A stretch of 64,000 nucleotides of DNA from Allolobophora icterica (GCA_963556255.1 OY744609.1:13980290-14044289); one strand, 5' to 3'. Counted from the stretch's first letter, positions 1 through 11,699 are shown. Made by a program: numbers and translations. The notes: a model not told the origin generated them from the sequence alone.

Positions 1-88
1 TCAAGGTCTTGGTCTTGGTCTTGAGGTTCAAGGTCTTGGTCTTGAGGTTCAAGGTCTTGGTCTTGGTCTTGAGGTTTAAGGTCTTGAC
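1..88. repeat. Minisatellite (TCAAGGTCTTGG-type units)
   Basis: Tandem array of TTCAAGGTCTTGGTCTTGG-like units with an internal TCTTGG sub-repeat, cut by the left window edge. No coding potential seen. Confidence 0.85.
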
Positions 89-94
89 AACAAG

Positions 95-560
95 ACTGAT
101 GCATATACATTGGGTGAAATACCTTAGTTACTTTGAAACGCATGCGAAGGATAGTGTGGTATCCTAGAATAATTGAATATGCCTCTAACTTACATGTTAA
201 CATCTCCTACCGCTTCAGGTGAAATTGAAGATGCGTCATCTGCTATTTGTGTCTCAGTCTGACCATTGCCTTCTAGACACTGACTGGGCTTTGTAAATCA
301 AACAGGCCAATTTAGATTTCATTCTCAATTCAACAGCAAGCCAATGCAGCTGATGGAGTAGGAATGAGGAGCTTAATAGTAGTGGGACACTCGGCACTAC
401 ACGAGTTCAGAGGCAATAATTTGTACATAACTTTGGGGACAGATTTGGGGGATTTGTGGATTGTTTATGGGGGGACAGAGGAGGCCAGTATACATAAATT
501 AGGGGACACAGGCTAAAAATATTCATAATTCACCAACTACATGCAGATTACAGAGTACAT
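95..560. repeat. Duplicated GT61 upstream flank (paralogous to 11020-11660)
   Basis: This stretch matches 11020-11660 almost throughout, starting at the shared ACATTGGGTGAAAT-like block and continuing past CAATGCAGCTGATGGAG. In the matching region this DNA lies just upstream (right) of GT61 copy 1, so here it most likely lies upstream of another copy left of the window. It lacks the 174-bp hAT insertion and two small TA-flanked insertions present in the other copy. Confidence 0.75.
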
Positions 561-684
561 ACGATGATAAAGAGTAAATATCTAGATTCTAAGTAAAGGC
601 TATATAAGCCACTCCAATGAAACCCTACTCACTTTCCTCTCTTCACTGAATTTGTCTCTGCCATCTCTCATCAACAGGTCTCTT

Positions 685-1640
685 GTGTCTGCCTCCTTGA
701 CATTTCAGCTGCCTTCTATACCACTGACCACAACATTTTACTACAAAGACTGTCAACCTGGTTAGGATTTAATGAAACGGCTCACCTCTGGATTCAATCC
801 TATTTCTCTTTTCGTTATTTCTCCGTTAAGGCACTGGAAGCCTTATCCCAATCATGCCATTTCACTTGTGGTATTCATCAAGGCTCTGTTCTTTGTCCTC
901 CTTTGTTCAGCCCTTACATTACCCCACTCAGCTCAGTCACCCGGAGTCTTTTTCCACCGATGGGCTTCAATAAATATGACCTCCGCCCACGCTATCACGA
1001 GTTTTCTCTGCCCGCCTAAAACGATCAAATTTTATTTCCAGAATCCATTACAAAAACATCTACCGCTAAATTAACCTGCCTTATCCGCCTCATATATACT
1101 AACTCAAGACTATAAATTGTACAAAGTTGCGTTCCTGTCAACTTTTCAAACTGAATAAACGTACATTGAATTGAATTGATTCAAAGCATTCTCAAATGAC
1201 CATGACTTTTATGCTGACGACACCCAACTATTCATCTGTCTTTCTCTCCAACCAGCTTCTCACACCCCATAGATCATCTTCTTCACGTGGTCACTTCCTG
1301 GATGGTATCTAATCTCCTGTGCTTGAACCCGTCTAAAACTGAATTCATAATTATAGGCCTTCATGACCAGCGTAAGAAAATTGTAGATCCCTCTATTTCC
1401 TTCAAACTAGACTCCACATCCTCCCACAAATTCACAGCCAATTCTCCTGTCCGTAACTTACATGTGATATTCGTCCAAAACCTTAGCTTCTCCGAACATA
1501 TCACTCACCTTTCCCACTCTTCTTTCATACACAGGCCTATCTGCGATCTTCGCAGAATCCGTCCTATGCTTGACTTCAAAACCTCATCTACTGTCTGTCG
1601 CTACATCCATAGTCCATGCTAAACTAGATTAATGCAACTT
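685..1640 (+). pseudogene. Degenerate L2/CR1-like LINE reverse transcriptase fragment
   Basis: Forward translation in shifting frames gives an RT core: CLLDISAAFYTTDHNILLQR near 690-750, a QGSVL block near 880, then after an interruption YADDTQLFI near 1210 and SWMVSNLLCLNPSKTEF near 1300-1345. The order matches an L2/CR1-type RT. Frameshifts, stops and an unrelated stretch (about 950-1190) between the QGSV and YADD blocks make it non-functional. The C-terminal part reaches RPICDLRRIRPMLDFKT and ends near 1640. Confidence 0.8.
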
Positions 1641-1849
1641 CCTTAATATACACACCACCCAAATAAATCGCCTTCAAGCTATCCAAAAACAGGAGACACG
1701 TAATGGTGGGAAGATGCGTCGCACAATATGCAAGTGTCTAGGGCAGAATGACACAGGACCTTGTCATAGGTATCTCATGTCCCATGATGTATGAGAACGT
1801 CTGGTGTCTTCCACTAATGGCGATAATTCCCGAGTCACGAGTTGTAAAA

Positions 1850-2185
1850 TGGTAGTGAAGAGGAAGTCGGGAGCTAAGAAAGCACCGAAAATAGGGACGG
1901 CTGTTGCCGGTAAAGGAAGGAATTATGTTCTAAGAAAGCCAACCTTAGGACGTTGGCCACCCGGTGACGGCGGAACGGGCAGAGTCGGAACTCGAAACAG
2001 AACTTTATAATGTTGCCTTTCTTAAGAAAGCAGCTGATCCTGAACCTTCCCTGGCAGGAGCGGTCATTATGGTCATGGACAGCACAGAACGAAGTAGGCT
2101 ACAAAAGCCTACAAAGCTGCATCAGGCTAAACAGTGTGTATGTACAATTAAATTAAATAATGCATTAGAAAGATATCTATATTGA
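1850..2185 (+). pseudogene. Possible exon remnant, unrecognised
   Basis: A basic reading (MVVKRKSGAKKAPKIG from 1850) and an overlapping acidic reading (about 1964-2100, with ELETELYNVAFLKKA and VMDSTERSRLQK) look more protein-like than the surroundings but lie in different frames. The 3' part runs into the segment duplicated at 49480-49870, which carries coiled-coil exons. This may be a decayed piece of the same gene. I recognise no family. Confidence 0.25.
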
Positions 2186-2520
2186 GAACTTTTAATTGTT
2201 CCAGCAAACTATAGTAATCGTTATGAGTTTAGCAAATGTATCATCACTCAACTTTTAAAATAATTAAACAATTAATAAACACTACGATACACAATCTTAT
2301 TACAAGAGCACCTAGCACCTATTTAAAGCCACTGGATGATTACAGACTTCAACTTCATGTGGGGTTATGTTAAAATGATGCTTATTTTTCAGATACAAAA
2401 TTCACTTAGTGAACAAAAGAAACAGATTAAAGTGTAATAATGAATTGAGTAGGCCTACTGCATGTCTCAAGAAAAGAACAGATGCTTTCAAATACTCTGG
2501 TAGTGCCGAATAGCTGGAAA
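2115..2520. repeat. Decayed duplicate of the coiled-coil exon segment at 49480-49880
   Basis: Matches 49494-49880: CATCAGGCT-AACAGTGTGTA, the AATAATGCATTAGA block, TTGTTCCAGCAAACTA, then TTATTTTTCAGATACAAAATTCAC (acceptor plus exon start, about 2383-2410) and CTGCATGTCTCAAGAAAAGA. In this copy the exon is broken by stops and by an inserted TAGGCCTA at 2450-2457, so it is a pseudo-exon. Confidence 0.7.
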
Positions 2521-2749
2521 GACTGAACTGTAGCTCACTTGAAGGCCAACCAATTTGAAGCCCCCCCCCCCGTTTCCTATGCGTACGTGTACATTATCAG
2601 TAGACCCCTATACGCCCTATACGCAAGCATACGCAAGCACATGCATTTCGGTTACCCCCTCCCCTCCATGCGTACGTAATAATTATATGGATGACCCATA
2701 ATCTGATTTCTTGATCTTGCGTGTGGAGTTAGAACTACATCCTATTACA

Positions 2750-3080
2750 CAACAATAGCGAGGCATTCTCGAAATTCGGTAAAATTAAATCCTTTTAAAG
2801 TCACTGCAAAGAATTTTAGAGTAACCCAAAGAGGTGATCGACAGCGACGATGGAATCCAAACGTTCAACACTTCAATTATTAATATTTATAAGTTCCAAC
2901 AAATAATAAAAATGCGTAACGTGTTTAAAAATCTCACTATTTAACATTAAATTTTCAACGATTTTTTAAATTTCAGACAAAGAATTAAAATAGATCAAAC
3001 TCATTTTACATGTTGACACGCTAGCAGTGAAACGAAGACGGACGAGATATGTGACGTCACACGCTTAAATTTATTCAGTA
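2750..3080. repeat. Segmental duplicate of 12570-12910
   Basis: Shares GAGGCATTCT, CAAACGTTCAACACTTC, AAAAATCTCACTATTTAACA and TGTGACGTCACA with 12575-12900. No coding capacity seen. It belongs to the unit duplicated with the GT61 genes and extends the evidence that another unit lies to the left. Confidence 0.75.
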
Positions 3081-3089
3081 TAAGGCTGT

Positions 3090-4925
3090 CAGTAGCATCG
3101 ACTTATATAAAGGTCGATGGTCAGTAGCTTGAAGGCAATGGTCTGATCTATACGTCATGAATATTTTGCATATTTCAACATCTGACGACGAGAAATTCCG
3201 TGCTGACGTTATTGCCGCCTATAATAATAATCTTCCATTAAGGCGCGCAATATTTCTTACAAGGGTAGCAAAAATTCGTCAAAATATTTCCGGTGACTGG
3301 TTAGAATTAATTAGTTTAAATTTAAAACTTTAGAGGTCATTCGCCTAAGAATTATTTGGCGAGCAAGAAAGCGAGAACTTATACGAATTGCGAGGCTTTA
3401 CTTACTTTTACAACATCATATCGGAGATAATATAATGTGTCACAATCCAGGAAAAGGTACCAAGTCTTAGTTCACAGTTTCGTCAGAAACCAGCTTTAAA
3501 GGAGGCTGGGGTCTTTTCTATCCTAAGAATTTCCGTTTGTATAAAATCCCGAAAAATTTTCTTTATGTAAAAGGTACCAAGTTTTATTTTTGATAGTTAT
3601 TAGTTATGGTATGACCATAAAAATTTTCAAAACTAACACTCTAGTTTATCAGTGTGTGTGCAGTGGTAGAAACTTTTAATGCTGATTTTCTTCAAATTTT
3701 ATGTTTATTAGAGATTAATTCATATTTTGTTTAAATCCTGATATCTTTGGGAAATGACACGATATTAACTTAATTTAAAAACAATTATGTCCAGTAATGA
3801 TCCACCTATGTCCTGAAAGCTCTAACTCCATTACGGTACTAAGACTTTGTACCTTTTCATGGATTGTGACACATATAGGCTAGTTATGAGGGAGACTAGG
3901 GATGGTCATGGCGGTGGAATTTCAACGGCAGGAAGAACCATTACAAATCTGAGATTGGCCTATGCCGGGGTTGTGGGTTCAACCCCTAGCTCTTCTTCTA
4001 ACCCCCTCAGCTTAGTAGGGCATAGCTGAAAAGATGTTTTTGAGTCAGGAAACTAAAATATCTAATGAGTCTTCAGTTGTTTCATGTGCAACGTATTAAT
4101 GACATTTTTGATTTGACCTGTGTATATACATATGTATAAATGTATGATGGAATATACTTGTGTGTATGTATGTATGTATGCATGTATGCTTGGACACGCA
4201 TATATGTATGTATGCATGCATGAATGTATATTTCTGTTTGCAGGAATGTTTGAATCTGTATAATTTTATGTAGGCCCTATATGTATGTTATTAACTTATT
4301 ACTATTATTATTACGAACATTTTTAACGCGCACAATGTTGTTTGTATGTATGTATGTGTGTATGTTTGTATGTAGGCTATGTATGTATGTATACATGTTG
4401 CTTTTGGGTGTGTCAAAAGACGACATAAAGCCGTTGTGCATCATAATGTTCCTATTATACGCATGGCTGTCCATGTAACCGGTCTAAAAATGCAATTGCT
4501 CACTGAGGGATGGTTTATTTGTTGGTAGATGATTTAGTATCCTTAAAAATTTAGATGGTGACTGGGCAGCTAAACACATGAAAAGACACTGACTCCCCAA
4601 ACTATTACTTCTATAGAAGTTTTGCTTCGTCAAAAAACCCCACACACTTAGTAAGCTTTCATCGCCGATAAGCTGGACTGCTGAGTCTATTTTCGGGCGA
4701 AGCGTGCACAAAGTAGGCATGTAGTAAAACAATTAGTCGTTTTTATGCCGTCTCCTTTTTAGGGCCACTGCGACCTGTAGCATTTGACTGTTTTCAACAC
4801 ATTTTTTATGTGACTTGGGATTCGCATCTTTATATCAGTCAGATGGCAATCAGTGTAGGCCCTAACCCTGCTACGAGGTAGGCTACTTAAACTAAGGGTG
4901 CCATATTAACGGTGCTTTTAGCTAC
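3090..4925. other. Intergenic, no gene recognised
   Basis: Low-complexity and AT-rich sequence with no supported coding region. A TGTA/TATG-rich microsatellite stretch lies at about 4160-4400. A B-box-like GGTTCAACCCC sits at about 3977 within a possible tRNA-like stretch. The segment 4680-4800 resembles 35490-35590 (shared GCGTGCACA-AGTAGGC), an undefined dispersed repeat. Confidence 0.5.
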
Positions 4926-5005
4926 ATTGTCTAGGGGAGAGTTGCCCCAAATGGACCGTTGCCTTAATTGGACCACAGCCGATTTACACCCTAGATACTC
5001 ATTTG

Positions 5006-5995
5006 GTGTCCGGACAATTCGGAGCCGGACAATTGGGAGCGGACAGTTCGGAGCGGACAATTCGGAGACGGGCAATTCGGAGCCGGGCAATTCGGAGCGG
5101 ATAAATTGAGCGGACAATTCGGAGCCGGGCAATTCGGAGCTGATAGAATAGCGTCGGACTCTCACGTATTTATTTTTATAATGGCATCAAAGGCCTTTGG
5201 CGATGCAAAGCTGGGGCGCTTACGGCTTTCTAGGCATTTAGTATTTCTCCTCTGAGAAAGAAAAAATATAGGGATTTGGACCGTCGACTGCGAAGTGTGG
5301 TATTAGATTACGGTAACCGCACATGCATCGAGTACCTGCGCGGATGCAGCCACAACATAAACTTAAATGACTAATTAAACTTACAACGTAGCATGGAATA
5401 GATTTTCATGCATAACAGTGTGGTCTTATATAATCAATTGAAACATTAGTAGGCCTACATTTCACTGCAATTTCACTCCGCAGCTTTAAGAACTTTTTAA
5501 ACTTTTAATTCGTGACTTGTTTGCTATGCATAGTAGTTTTGATTCATTCATATGGAGAATTTATATAGCGCCTCTTCAAGGCTATCTACTCAGAATGGCG
5601 ATCATGGTTAGACTAATGAAACTGAAGAACTTTTTAAACTTTTAATTCGTGACTTGTTTGCTATGCATAGTAGTTTTGATTCATTCATATGGAGAATTTA
5701 TATAGCGCCTCTTCAAGGCTATCTACTCAGAATGGCGATCATGGTTAGACTAATGAAACTGAAGAACTTTTTAAACTTTTAATTCGTGACTTGTTTGCTA
5801 TGCATAGTAGTTTTGGTTAGACATGGTTAGACGCTATTCTATCCGCTCCGAATTGCCCGGCTCCGAATTGCCCGGCTCCGAATTGTCCGCTCAATTTATC
5901 CGCTCCGAATTGCCCGGCTCCGAATTGCCCGTCTCCGAATTGTCCGCTCCGAACTGTCCGCTCCCAATTGTCCGGCTCCGAATTGCCCTAGAACC
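5006..5995. mobile_element. Fold-back, Mutator-like non-autonomous element A
   Basis: Long inverted arms (about 5006-5155 and 5823-5995) are built from tandem units of the type CGGAGCCGGACAATT in one arm and its complement in the other. The element is flanked by a perfect 9-bp direct repeat ACTCATTTG (4997-5005 and 5996-6004). Nine-base target duplications and long, internally repetitive inverted repeats are typical of Mutator-like (MULE) elements. No transposase is seen. The interior holds a 137-bp tandem repeat. Confidence 0.8.
5490..5820. repeat. 137-bp tandem repeat inside element A
   Basis: Units start at 5490, 5627 and 5764 (GAACTTTTTAAACTTTTAAT), two full and one partial, nearly identical. 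The unit includes a LINE-tail-like piece (TTATATAGCGCCTCTTCAAG) also seen at 18275, so a LINE 3' end was captured and then duplicated. Confidence 0.9.
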
Positions 5996-6964
5996 ACTCA
6001 TTTGACCTCGTTTTCAACTGTTGTATTCTTGCGCAGTTGAATATCGAAAAACATTTTCTTTCTGTTGTATATGTAGGCAGTTTTACGGAATACTAAACAT
6101 TTATTAAATTACGGTTAAAACTATTCTTGTAGTTTTGATCTATTTTTAGTCGTACCTTACAGCGAGGATATATATGTACACGTTAGATGAGCTTTTAAAA
6201 ATGCAATCATGTTTGTTTTAATTATAGCCAGGTTTCATATTTGAGCGACAATAAGTGATTTTAGGCTACGACTGACGCGTGTTGAACTATCGCAGTATAA
6301 GTAGAAGTAGTCTGGGTTACCTGAAATGGACCATATTTAGTGTCCTGAATTGGACCTATAATTTGGGCGTGGTCCATTTAAGGACACCGGCACTTGCATT
6401 GTTATACTGTGCAGCTGTGCTTGAAGTGCTTCTTTAAGTAATAATAAGTTCCATTAGCTTGTATTATGTCGAAAAACACTTTCTTTCTGTTGTATATGTA
6501 GATGCCATTGGAGCTCAACTTGTTTTATTTATTTTAGTAAATGCATGAATACTATCTGTTTCTTGATTATTGTCAACATACTTGACCAATCAGCCCATCA
6601 TATGGCATAATTTCCTCTTAGAAATTCGGTGGCTTTCGTTCAGTAGCCTAAACCTCGGTTTCCCTTAGGTGGTCCATTTATGGCAACTCTCTCCTAGCGT
6701 TTTAAAAATCGACTTATGAGGTTGATCGTCATCATCATTATAATGAGGACGATGATGATCATGATAGTAGTAGTAATAATAAAAAAATTAAAATAGTATT
6801 AATAATACATAAATTATGCATAGATACAAATGGGGCTCGTAAGAGTATGATGATAACTTCAACTGTATCGTTTCATTTGCTCTCTGTTGAACAGCGAATT
6901 AATTTAGAAATTCGTGTGTAATTGCCGGTGAGACACTGCAGTCTGGTCAGCCGCAGTACATATG

Positions 6965-7200
6965 CTTGTCCCTCAGACTTATCATCAATACACTAGGCCT
7001 AGATCCTTTTTCTCTTCACTTGCCATAGCTCGAGTGAAGAATGCACTCGGCCGCAGGGCTTTTTCTCTTGCTGGCCCACAACTCTACAATGCACTTCCAT
7101 AGTTTGCTTGCTCTGCCGTGTCCTTTGCATCTTTCCGTATACAATTTAACACGTTTTTGGCGTGCCTCCTGTCTTTAAAAAAGTCTGTCAGCTAAGTTAA
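6965..7200 (+). pseudogene. LINE ORF2 C-terminal fragment
   Basis: Forward reading in mixed frames gives RVKNALGRRAFSLAGPQLYN followed by ALP, the conserved C-terminal GPxLWNxLP-type block of CR1/L2-like LINEs, then an FKxxLKxxL-like end. Too short and frameshifted to be active. Confidence 0.55.
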
Positions 7201-7479
7201 GAATACTAGGGTCACTTTAAAGTTCACTTTTGGCATTTTGCACTCAGAAGCACAAAAGTAATATTTTAGGATAATTTTATGACTCATACAAGTTTGCCAG
7301 TTGCTTATCAAACGTCTAAGCACGTTGAGATGCTTCGCATATTCAATGATTATTGTGACATAGGCCTACGGTAGGCCTACTCGCAGCATATGAAGCAACT
7401 TCGGTATGAAAACAAGTTCTGTATATTATTCGATCGCATCCTTACCTTCGTCACATTGCTCACGGACGGACTGCTCCCA

Positions 7480-8560
7480 ATAAGACCAGGTTTAATACCT
7501 TTATTATAGCCAATTATCAATTTTCAGAGAACAAGATCACAGGAATAACCATAACCATAACCATAAATTATATTACTTCACATAATATGCAGTAACAGAA
7601 GTAATGTCATTCGGTATAAAATTTTAACAGAAATCAGATCAATTAATTAGTTTTCAAAGGAAGTAAAGGGAGAGAAACCCTTAAGGGACCTGGGTCCCGC
7701 TATCAGGGTTACCCTTGTACATAAAAAGTAGTGGCAACTGGCTTAACATTGTAATACTATACATTATGGACTTAACTAGGTAACTAAACATCAGGTATTA
7801 CATCAGGTGTCAACATCAAACCTAGTGCGCAATCAAGGCAGTAATTTGCTAGCAAAATGTAGATAGGGAGGGTTGGGGAACTGCTGCTACTAGGTAATCA
7901 CGGAGCTTTCTCTTAAAACTTAAAATATTAGGTAGACTTCTTATGGCGACAGGAATATTATTCCAAGTCCTCGGGCCAGCACTTTTTATTGAGAACTTTC
8001 GGGTGTTTGTTCTAGTAGGTGCTCCTCTATAATTGGCAGATGTCCTGACACAGTAGGGATATATTTTAGAATAGCAATCGCTTAAGACTTAGTTAACCTA
8101 GGCCTATACAGGCAGTCATAGGTATGAACTTTTGACACCGCAAGGTTGTCGAAGTTAGTTGCCTGCAATCGGTGACAGTAACAATCTAACACTTCACATT
8201 GACAGTAACAATAACATGGTACATTGACAGCCATTGTCATGTTACACGTGACTGATATAGGCTTAAGACCAGGAGTCACAAGCTGGATGCCATAATGTGG
8301 CTGAGACCAGTCCTCACTTGAGACCTATCCCTATTAGTACCACGTCAAACATGCTAAATAGGGAAAAATCCGAAAAAAATATAAAAGACTCTAGGCGACT
8401 GTAGGCGTACAGCATACCTGACGATACAGTGACATTGTAACTGGTTAAACTAATGGCCTTTCAGACACATGCTTAATCAGTGACACAGGCTGTGACTATT
8501 TCTCTAAATTATCCAATATCCATACAAATTATATCTGATATAACCAGATTATGTTCACGT
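7480..8560. repeat. GT61 downstream flank duplicated at 27695-28350
   Basis: Shared blocks include CACGGAC-GACTGCTCCCAATA, AGATCACA-GAATA, GCAATCGC-TAAG, GTTAACCT, CACAGGCTxxxACTAT and the GTAGGCCTG-T-AT-TTTAAACGA block. The copy here is split by a LINE 3' end (7547-8068) and has a TAGGCCTA insertion at 8099-8106 that is absent from the 27.8-kb copy. Confidence 0.8.
7547..8068 (-). mobile_element. 5'-truncated LINE (CR1/L2-like) insertion
   Basis: Minus-strand reading from about 8040 gives RGAPTRTNTRKFSIKSAGPR, then TWNNIPVAIRSLPNILSFKR and KLRDYLV before a stop, a typical LINE ORF2 C terminus. The 3' end is a short (TTATGG)n tail, seen on the + strand as ATAACCATAACCATAACC at 7545-7565. The paralogous segment at 27775 has an uninterrupted GAATAGCAATCGC, giving the empty site and a likely GAATA target duplication. 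Confidence 0.8.
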
Positions 8561-9091
8561 AGGCCTGTTGATGTTTAAACGATATCTCTCCCGAATTCCG
8601 CAGATTTTCGGTTCCTCCATTATCGTGGCCATTATTAAAAGATTACTTACATACTTACCTTTAGCCAATCAATGATGCATCTTACACATCACACGGCCAT
8701 TTTAATACAGATGTAACCATGAAAGTGATCAGTTTTATAACAAATTCGATTTATTGTGGTCAATACATTAAGAATGAGCAAATTATGGCTAAACGGTCAC
8801 CAAACTTCGCCAGTTACAATGCAATCAACCCTGTCATGTTCTGCCTCGCACTATCTGTCCTTCAGCCAATTCCTGAATTTCAGTAGGCCCCTAATCGTAA
8901 TATCTGTGTCAACGCTGACCATGGCTTGCTGACATCTCACATCGTCATAAAACCCAGTTACTTCTCTTATAGTTCTGTTCTTATCACTTAGTCGAAGGTT
9001 AAAAAAGCTTAAAAGCTTACACCTTGTGAATAATGGGTGGTGCAACCCGGTAAATATGCCACAGACACTTTTGCTAAAATGCAACCCGCGA

Positions 9092-10725
9092 CTAAGTGTT
9101 TCTCAAGGTTGTCACATCTCGCAAATCTAAATAGGTCCTAATTGTGTCCTTAATGATTGAAGGCTCGATCGTGACCACGCCTACAATTCCACGATCTACT
9201 GTGCTAATGCATCCGCCGCGTGACGGAATTCCGTGCCACCGATGTCCGAGAACCTGAGCGGTTCTCTGAAAGAAGAGATTCGCGTGTGGACGATTACAAA
9301 CTCCTTCGATGACGAACGTTCCAGGTTCGGAGAAGACGAGGTTAGCCAAGCCAGCACCATGAGGTGCGACAACCATGACAGCCGCATTGAACATACGCAT
9401 CATGTCAACCAGAGGAGGTGGCGGATTATCCATAAATACTTCGTAGCTCAGATTGTACGCATTTGCCGCCCTTTCTACGACTCTTTCGATCAGAGTTTGA
9501 TTATAGAAGTTACGACGACCGGTTCTTCGGATGAAGACAACCTTGTTTCGAGTTACGGGCGGGAAGTTTCTCTTGAGGTATTGCCGGAAGTGTAGAGATA
9601 GGAGTTGAGTCTCGAGAAAATGTGGGAAACCGCATGTAGTTGCTCTAGGTAAATAGATAATTTCCGCTCGGCACCAACCTCTAATGATACGATCACTCGT
9701 AATTCCTAAGACCGTTAATAGTGCAACCATTGGGCCCTCGTTCATCGGTGCTAAGATCATTATCTTTGGATTTCGAAATAGAAATTCAACAAAAATTGCT
9801 ACTCTTGGTGTTATTTCTGCCAACCGATGGTAGATTTGTTCACCGAACGACTGAGCAATGACGAAAGCCTCATCGTAAAGAGGGATATTGCCAATATTCT
9901 TCGGAGGATTTAATTTCACATCTGGAAAACACGCATACGGAACTATCTTCGCATTCCGAATGAACACATCGCCGAAACGATTTGCAATGCCGGATCTAAT
10001 AATGTACAAAGAGTGAAGAATCCGAGGCAGTTCAGTAAAAATTGATCTGGGAATGCTGACGGAAAATAATAGCCTTTGTAGGGAGGCTTTGCGTTTAGTG
10101 CGAGCAGAGATAGCGACCTCGGGGTGGCTCCACGCGTCGTGTTTCGATTACACGTCCAGTTATTAATGACGTCAAAACTGAATTCCACTTTTCCCGGAGT
10201 CTCGATCCATGTACATAGCGGATCAGTGGCAGTCGATTCGTAATACTCTTGAATGAGCAAGTTAGAAGAATCGGTCAATGAACTCCATTCCTCGTCTCTT
10301 TGTTGAGGACTGCGTAGCCAGGGTAGAATGACGATCGTTATCTGCGAGTAATTGGATAGCTCCTGTAAGAAACTTTCGTTCCACTCAGCTAGCAATTGTA
10401 ATTGAGGAGGTGCGCTTATATTCCAGTCACTAGTTTTGTTAATTGGTAGAAGCCGTTGACTTCGTAAGCGTTCAAGCGCAACGTTGACTAGTTTAATGCG
10501 TTCGAGTAAATGCCCACACGTCAGAAGGATAAGGGCAGAAAATGGTCGGGTTATTTCTTTTAAAGTTGAATCGTCTGAGTGACACCTAGAACTATTCAAC
10601 GCTATCTGCAATCCATCTTCCCTCGACAGTTTGACGTGAAAACTTATAAGAAACATGTCGATGATTATTGTGAAGAGCAGAAAGATGACGCCACCTTTCG
10701 TACAGAACGTTTGGAATCGTAGCAT
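9092..10725 (-). pseudogene. GT61 (DUF563) glycosyltransferase, copy 1, single-base frameshift
   Basis: Two minus-strand ORFs (10725 to about 10037, then 10009 to 9092) form one GT61-type protein of about 544 aa. The N terminus MLRFQTFCTKGGVIFLLFT is a signal anchor, predicting a Golgi type II protein with a lumenal catalytic domain. Downstream come the stem with N-x-S/T sites, the YHRLAE block and VVAPHGAGLANLVFSEPG with the following VIE, the family signature. The frame breaks at 10037-10041, where five A bases replace the six seen in copies 2 to 5, turning DQFFTELP into DQFLLNC. The rest is intact, so this is either a very young pseudogene or an assembly/read error in a homopolymer. The acceptor substrate cannot be told from sequence. 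Confidence 0.85.
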
Positions 10726-10860
10726 GTTTGGCTGCAGATTTTTGGCTTAAATCACTTCCAAAGATATTCACATAGAACTGAAATTGAGAAGAAATTAATT
10801 AGTATAATTGCCTGATAGAACAATATGGCAGTGAGAGACTAGGGCCTACGTCGAGCAAAC

Positions 10861-10880
10861 ATTTAAATATGCTGACCAAT
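10861..10880 (-). promoter_or_regulatory. Putative core promoter of GT61 copy 1
   Basis: On the minus strand ATTGGTCAGCATATTTAAAT gives an inverted CCAAT box followed by a TATA-like TATTTAAAT, about 136 bp upstream of the ATG. The same block stands at equal distance in copies 3 and 4. Conservation plus position is the only evidence. Confidence 0.5.
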
Positions 10881-11019
10881 TGACCATCAAAAACACAAAA
10901 ATAGAATAGTAGACTATAATATGGATTAATGTGGTTTAGTATAGAATGGTATACATGGAACAGTTTATATATATATAATATTATATATATATATATATAT
11001 TTATTTATATTCATAAGAT

Positions 11020-11680
11020 ACATATACACTGGGTGAAATGCCTTTGTTACTTTGAAACGTATGCGAAGGATAATGTGGTATACTAGAACAGTTGAGTATA
11101 CCACTGTGACACTGTCTTATATCTCCTAACGTTTCACGGGAAATTGAAGTTGCGTCAACTGCTATTTTTGTCTCATTCTGACCATTGCCTTCTAGACACT
11201 GACTGGGCTTTGTAAACCAAACAGGCCAGTTTAAATTTCATTCTGAATTCAACAGCAAGCCAATGCAGCTGATCAGGGGCGTCTACACCATAGAAACCTT
11301 GGAGCAAATGCTCCATCCAAGAAATAGGAGGGAAAGATCTGTCAGTGTGTGTGCCACCATTTTATGGGAGGGGAAGGAACGGGAAGGGGGAAGAAGAGGG
11401 AGAAAAAAGACGTTGCTCCAATGACATAGGGGGGATAGACGCCCCTGCAGCTGATGGAGTAGGAATGAGGAACTTAATAGTAGCCTAGTGGGACACTTAG
11501 CACTACACGAGTTCGGAGACAAAAATGTGTACATAACTTTGGGGAACAGATTTTACGGAGGATTTTTAGGATTGTTAATGAAGGACAGAGAAGACCATGA
11601 CCAGTATAGGCCCTACATAAATTGGAGGACACAGACTACACAAATATTCATAAGTCACCAACTGAATTCAGATTAAAGAG
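11020..11680. repeat. Duplicated upstream flank of GT61 copy 1
   Basis: Matches 100-560 and, in its first part, 24790-24880. Contains the hAT MITE 11274-11447 plus two small TA-flanked insertions (11481-11487 and 11607-11615) missing from the copy at the window start. A (TA)n run lies at 10964-11000. Confidence 0.8.
11274..11447. mobile_element. hAT-type MITE, 174 bp
   Basis: Terminal inverted repeats CAGGGGCGTCTA ... TAGACGCCCCTG with a perfect 8-bp target duplication CAGCTGAT (11266-11273, 11448-11455). The paralogous segment near 345-355 has a single CAGCTGAT and no insert, a natural empty site. Confidence 0.93.
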
Positions 11681-11699
11681 TTCATACGAGAATAAACGA

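Larger units (their letters stand above)
4931..6697. mobile_element. Candidate inverted-repeat element enclosing fold-back element A
   Basis: The left arm CTAGGGGAGAGTTGCCCCAA then ATGGACC (4931-4957) is matched in inverted orientation by GGTCCATTTATGGCAACTCT then CTCCTAG (6671-6697). I could not define a target duplication, so the exact ends are uncertain. It contains the complete fold-back element 5006-5995, which must have inserted later. Confidence 0.5.

Noticed and set aside
4281..4478. 65-aa ORF rich in Leu/Tyr/Cys
   Set aside because: Overlaps a TGTATG microsatellite on both strands.
9233..9595. A conserved 120-aa ORF antisense to each GT61 gene (also 16034, 23028, 28768, 52601)
   Set aside because: It lies exactly opposite the conserved GT61 C-terminal domain. 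Its conservation is explained by the sense protein, and there is no independent start context or known domain.
10837..10850. TAGGGCCTA upstream of GT61 copy 1 as a further clean TA-insertion pair with copy 4
   Set aside because: Copy 4 has TG at the same place, so the net difference is not a simple insertion. Left out of the count of clear pairs.
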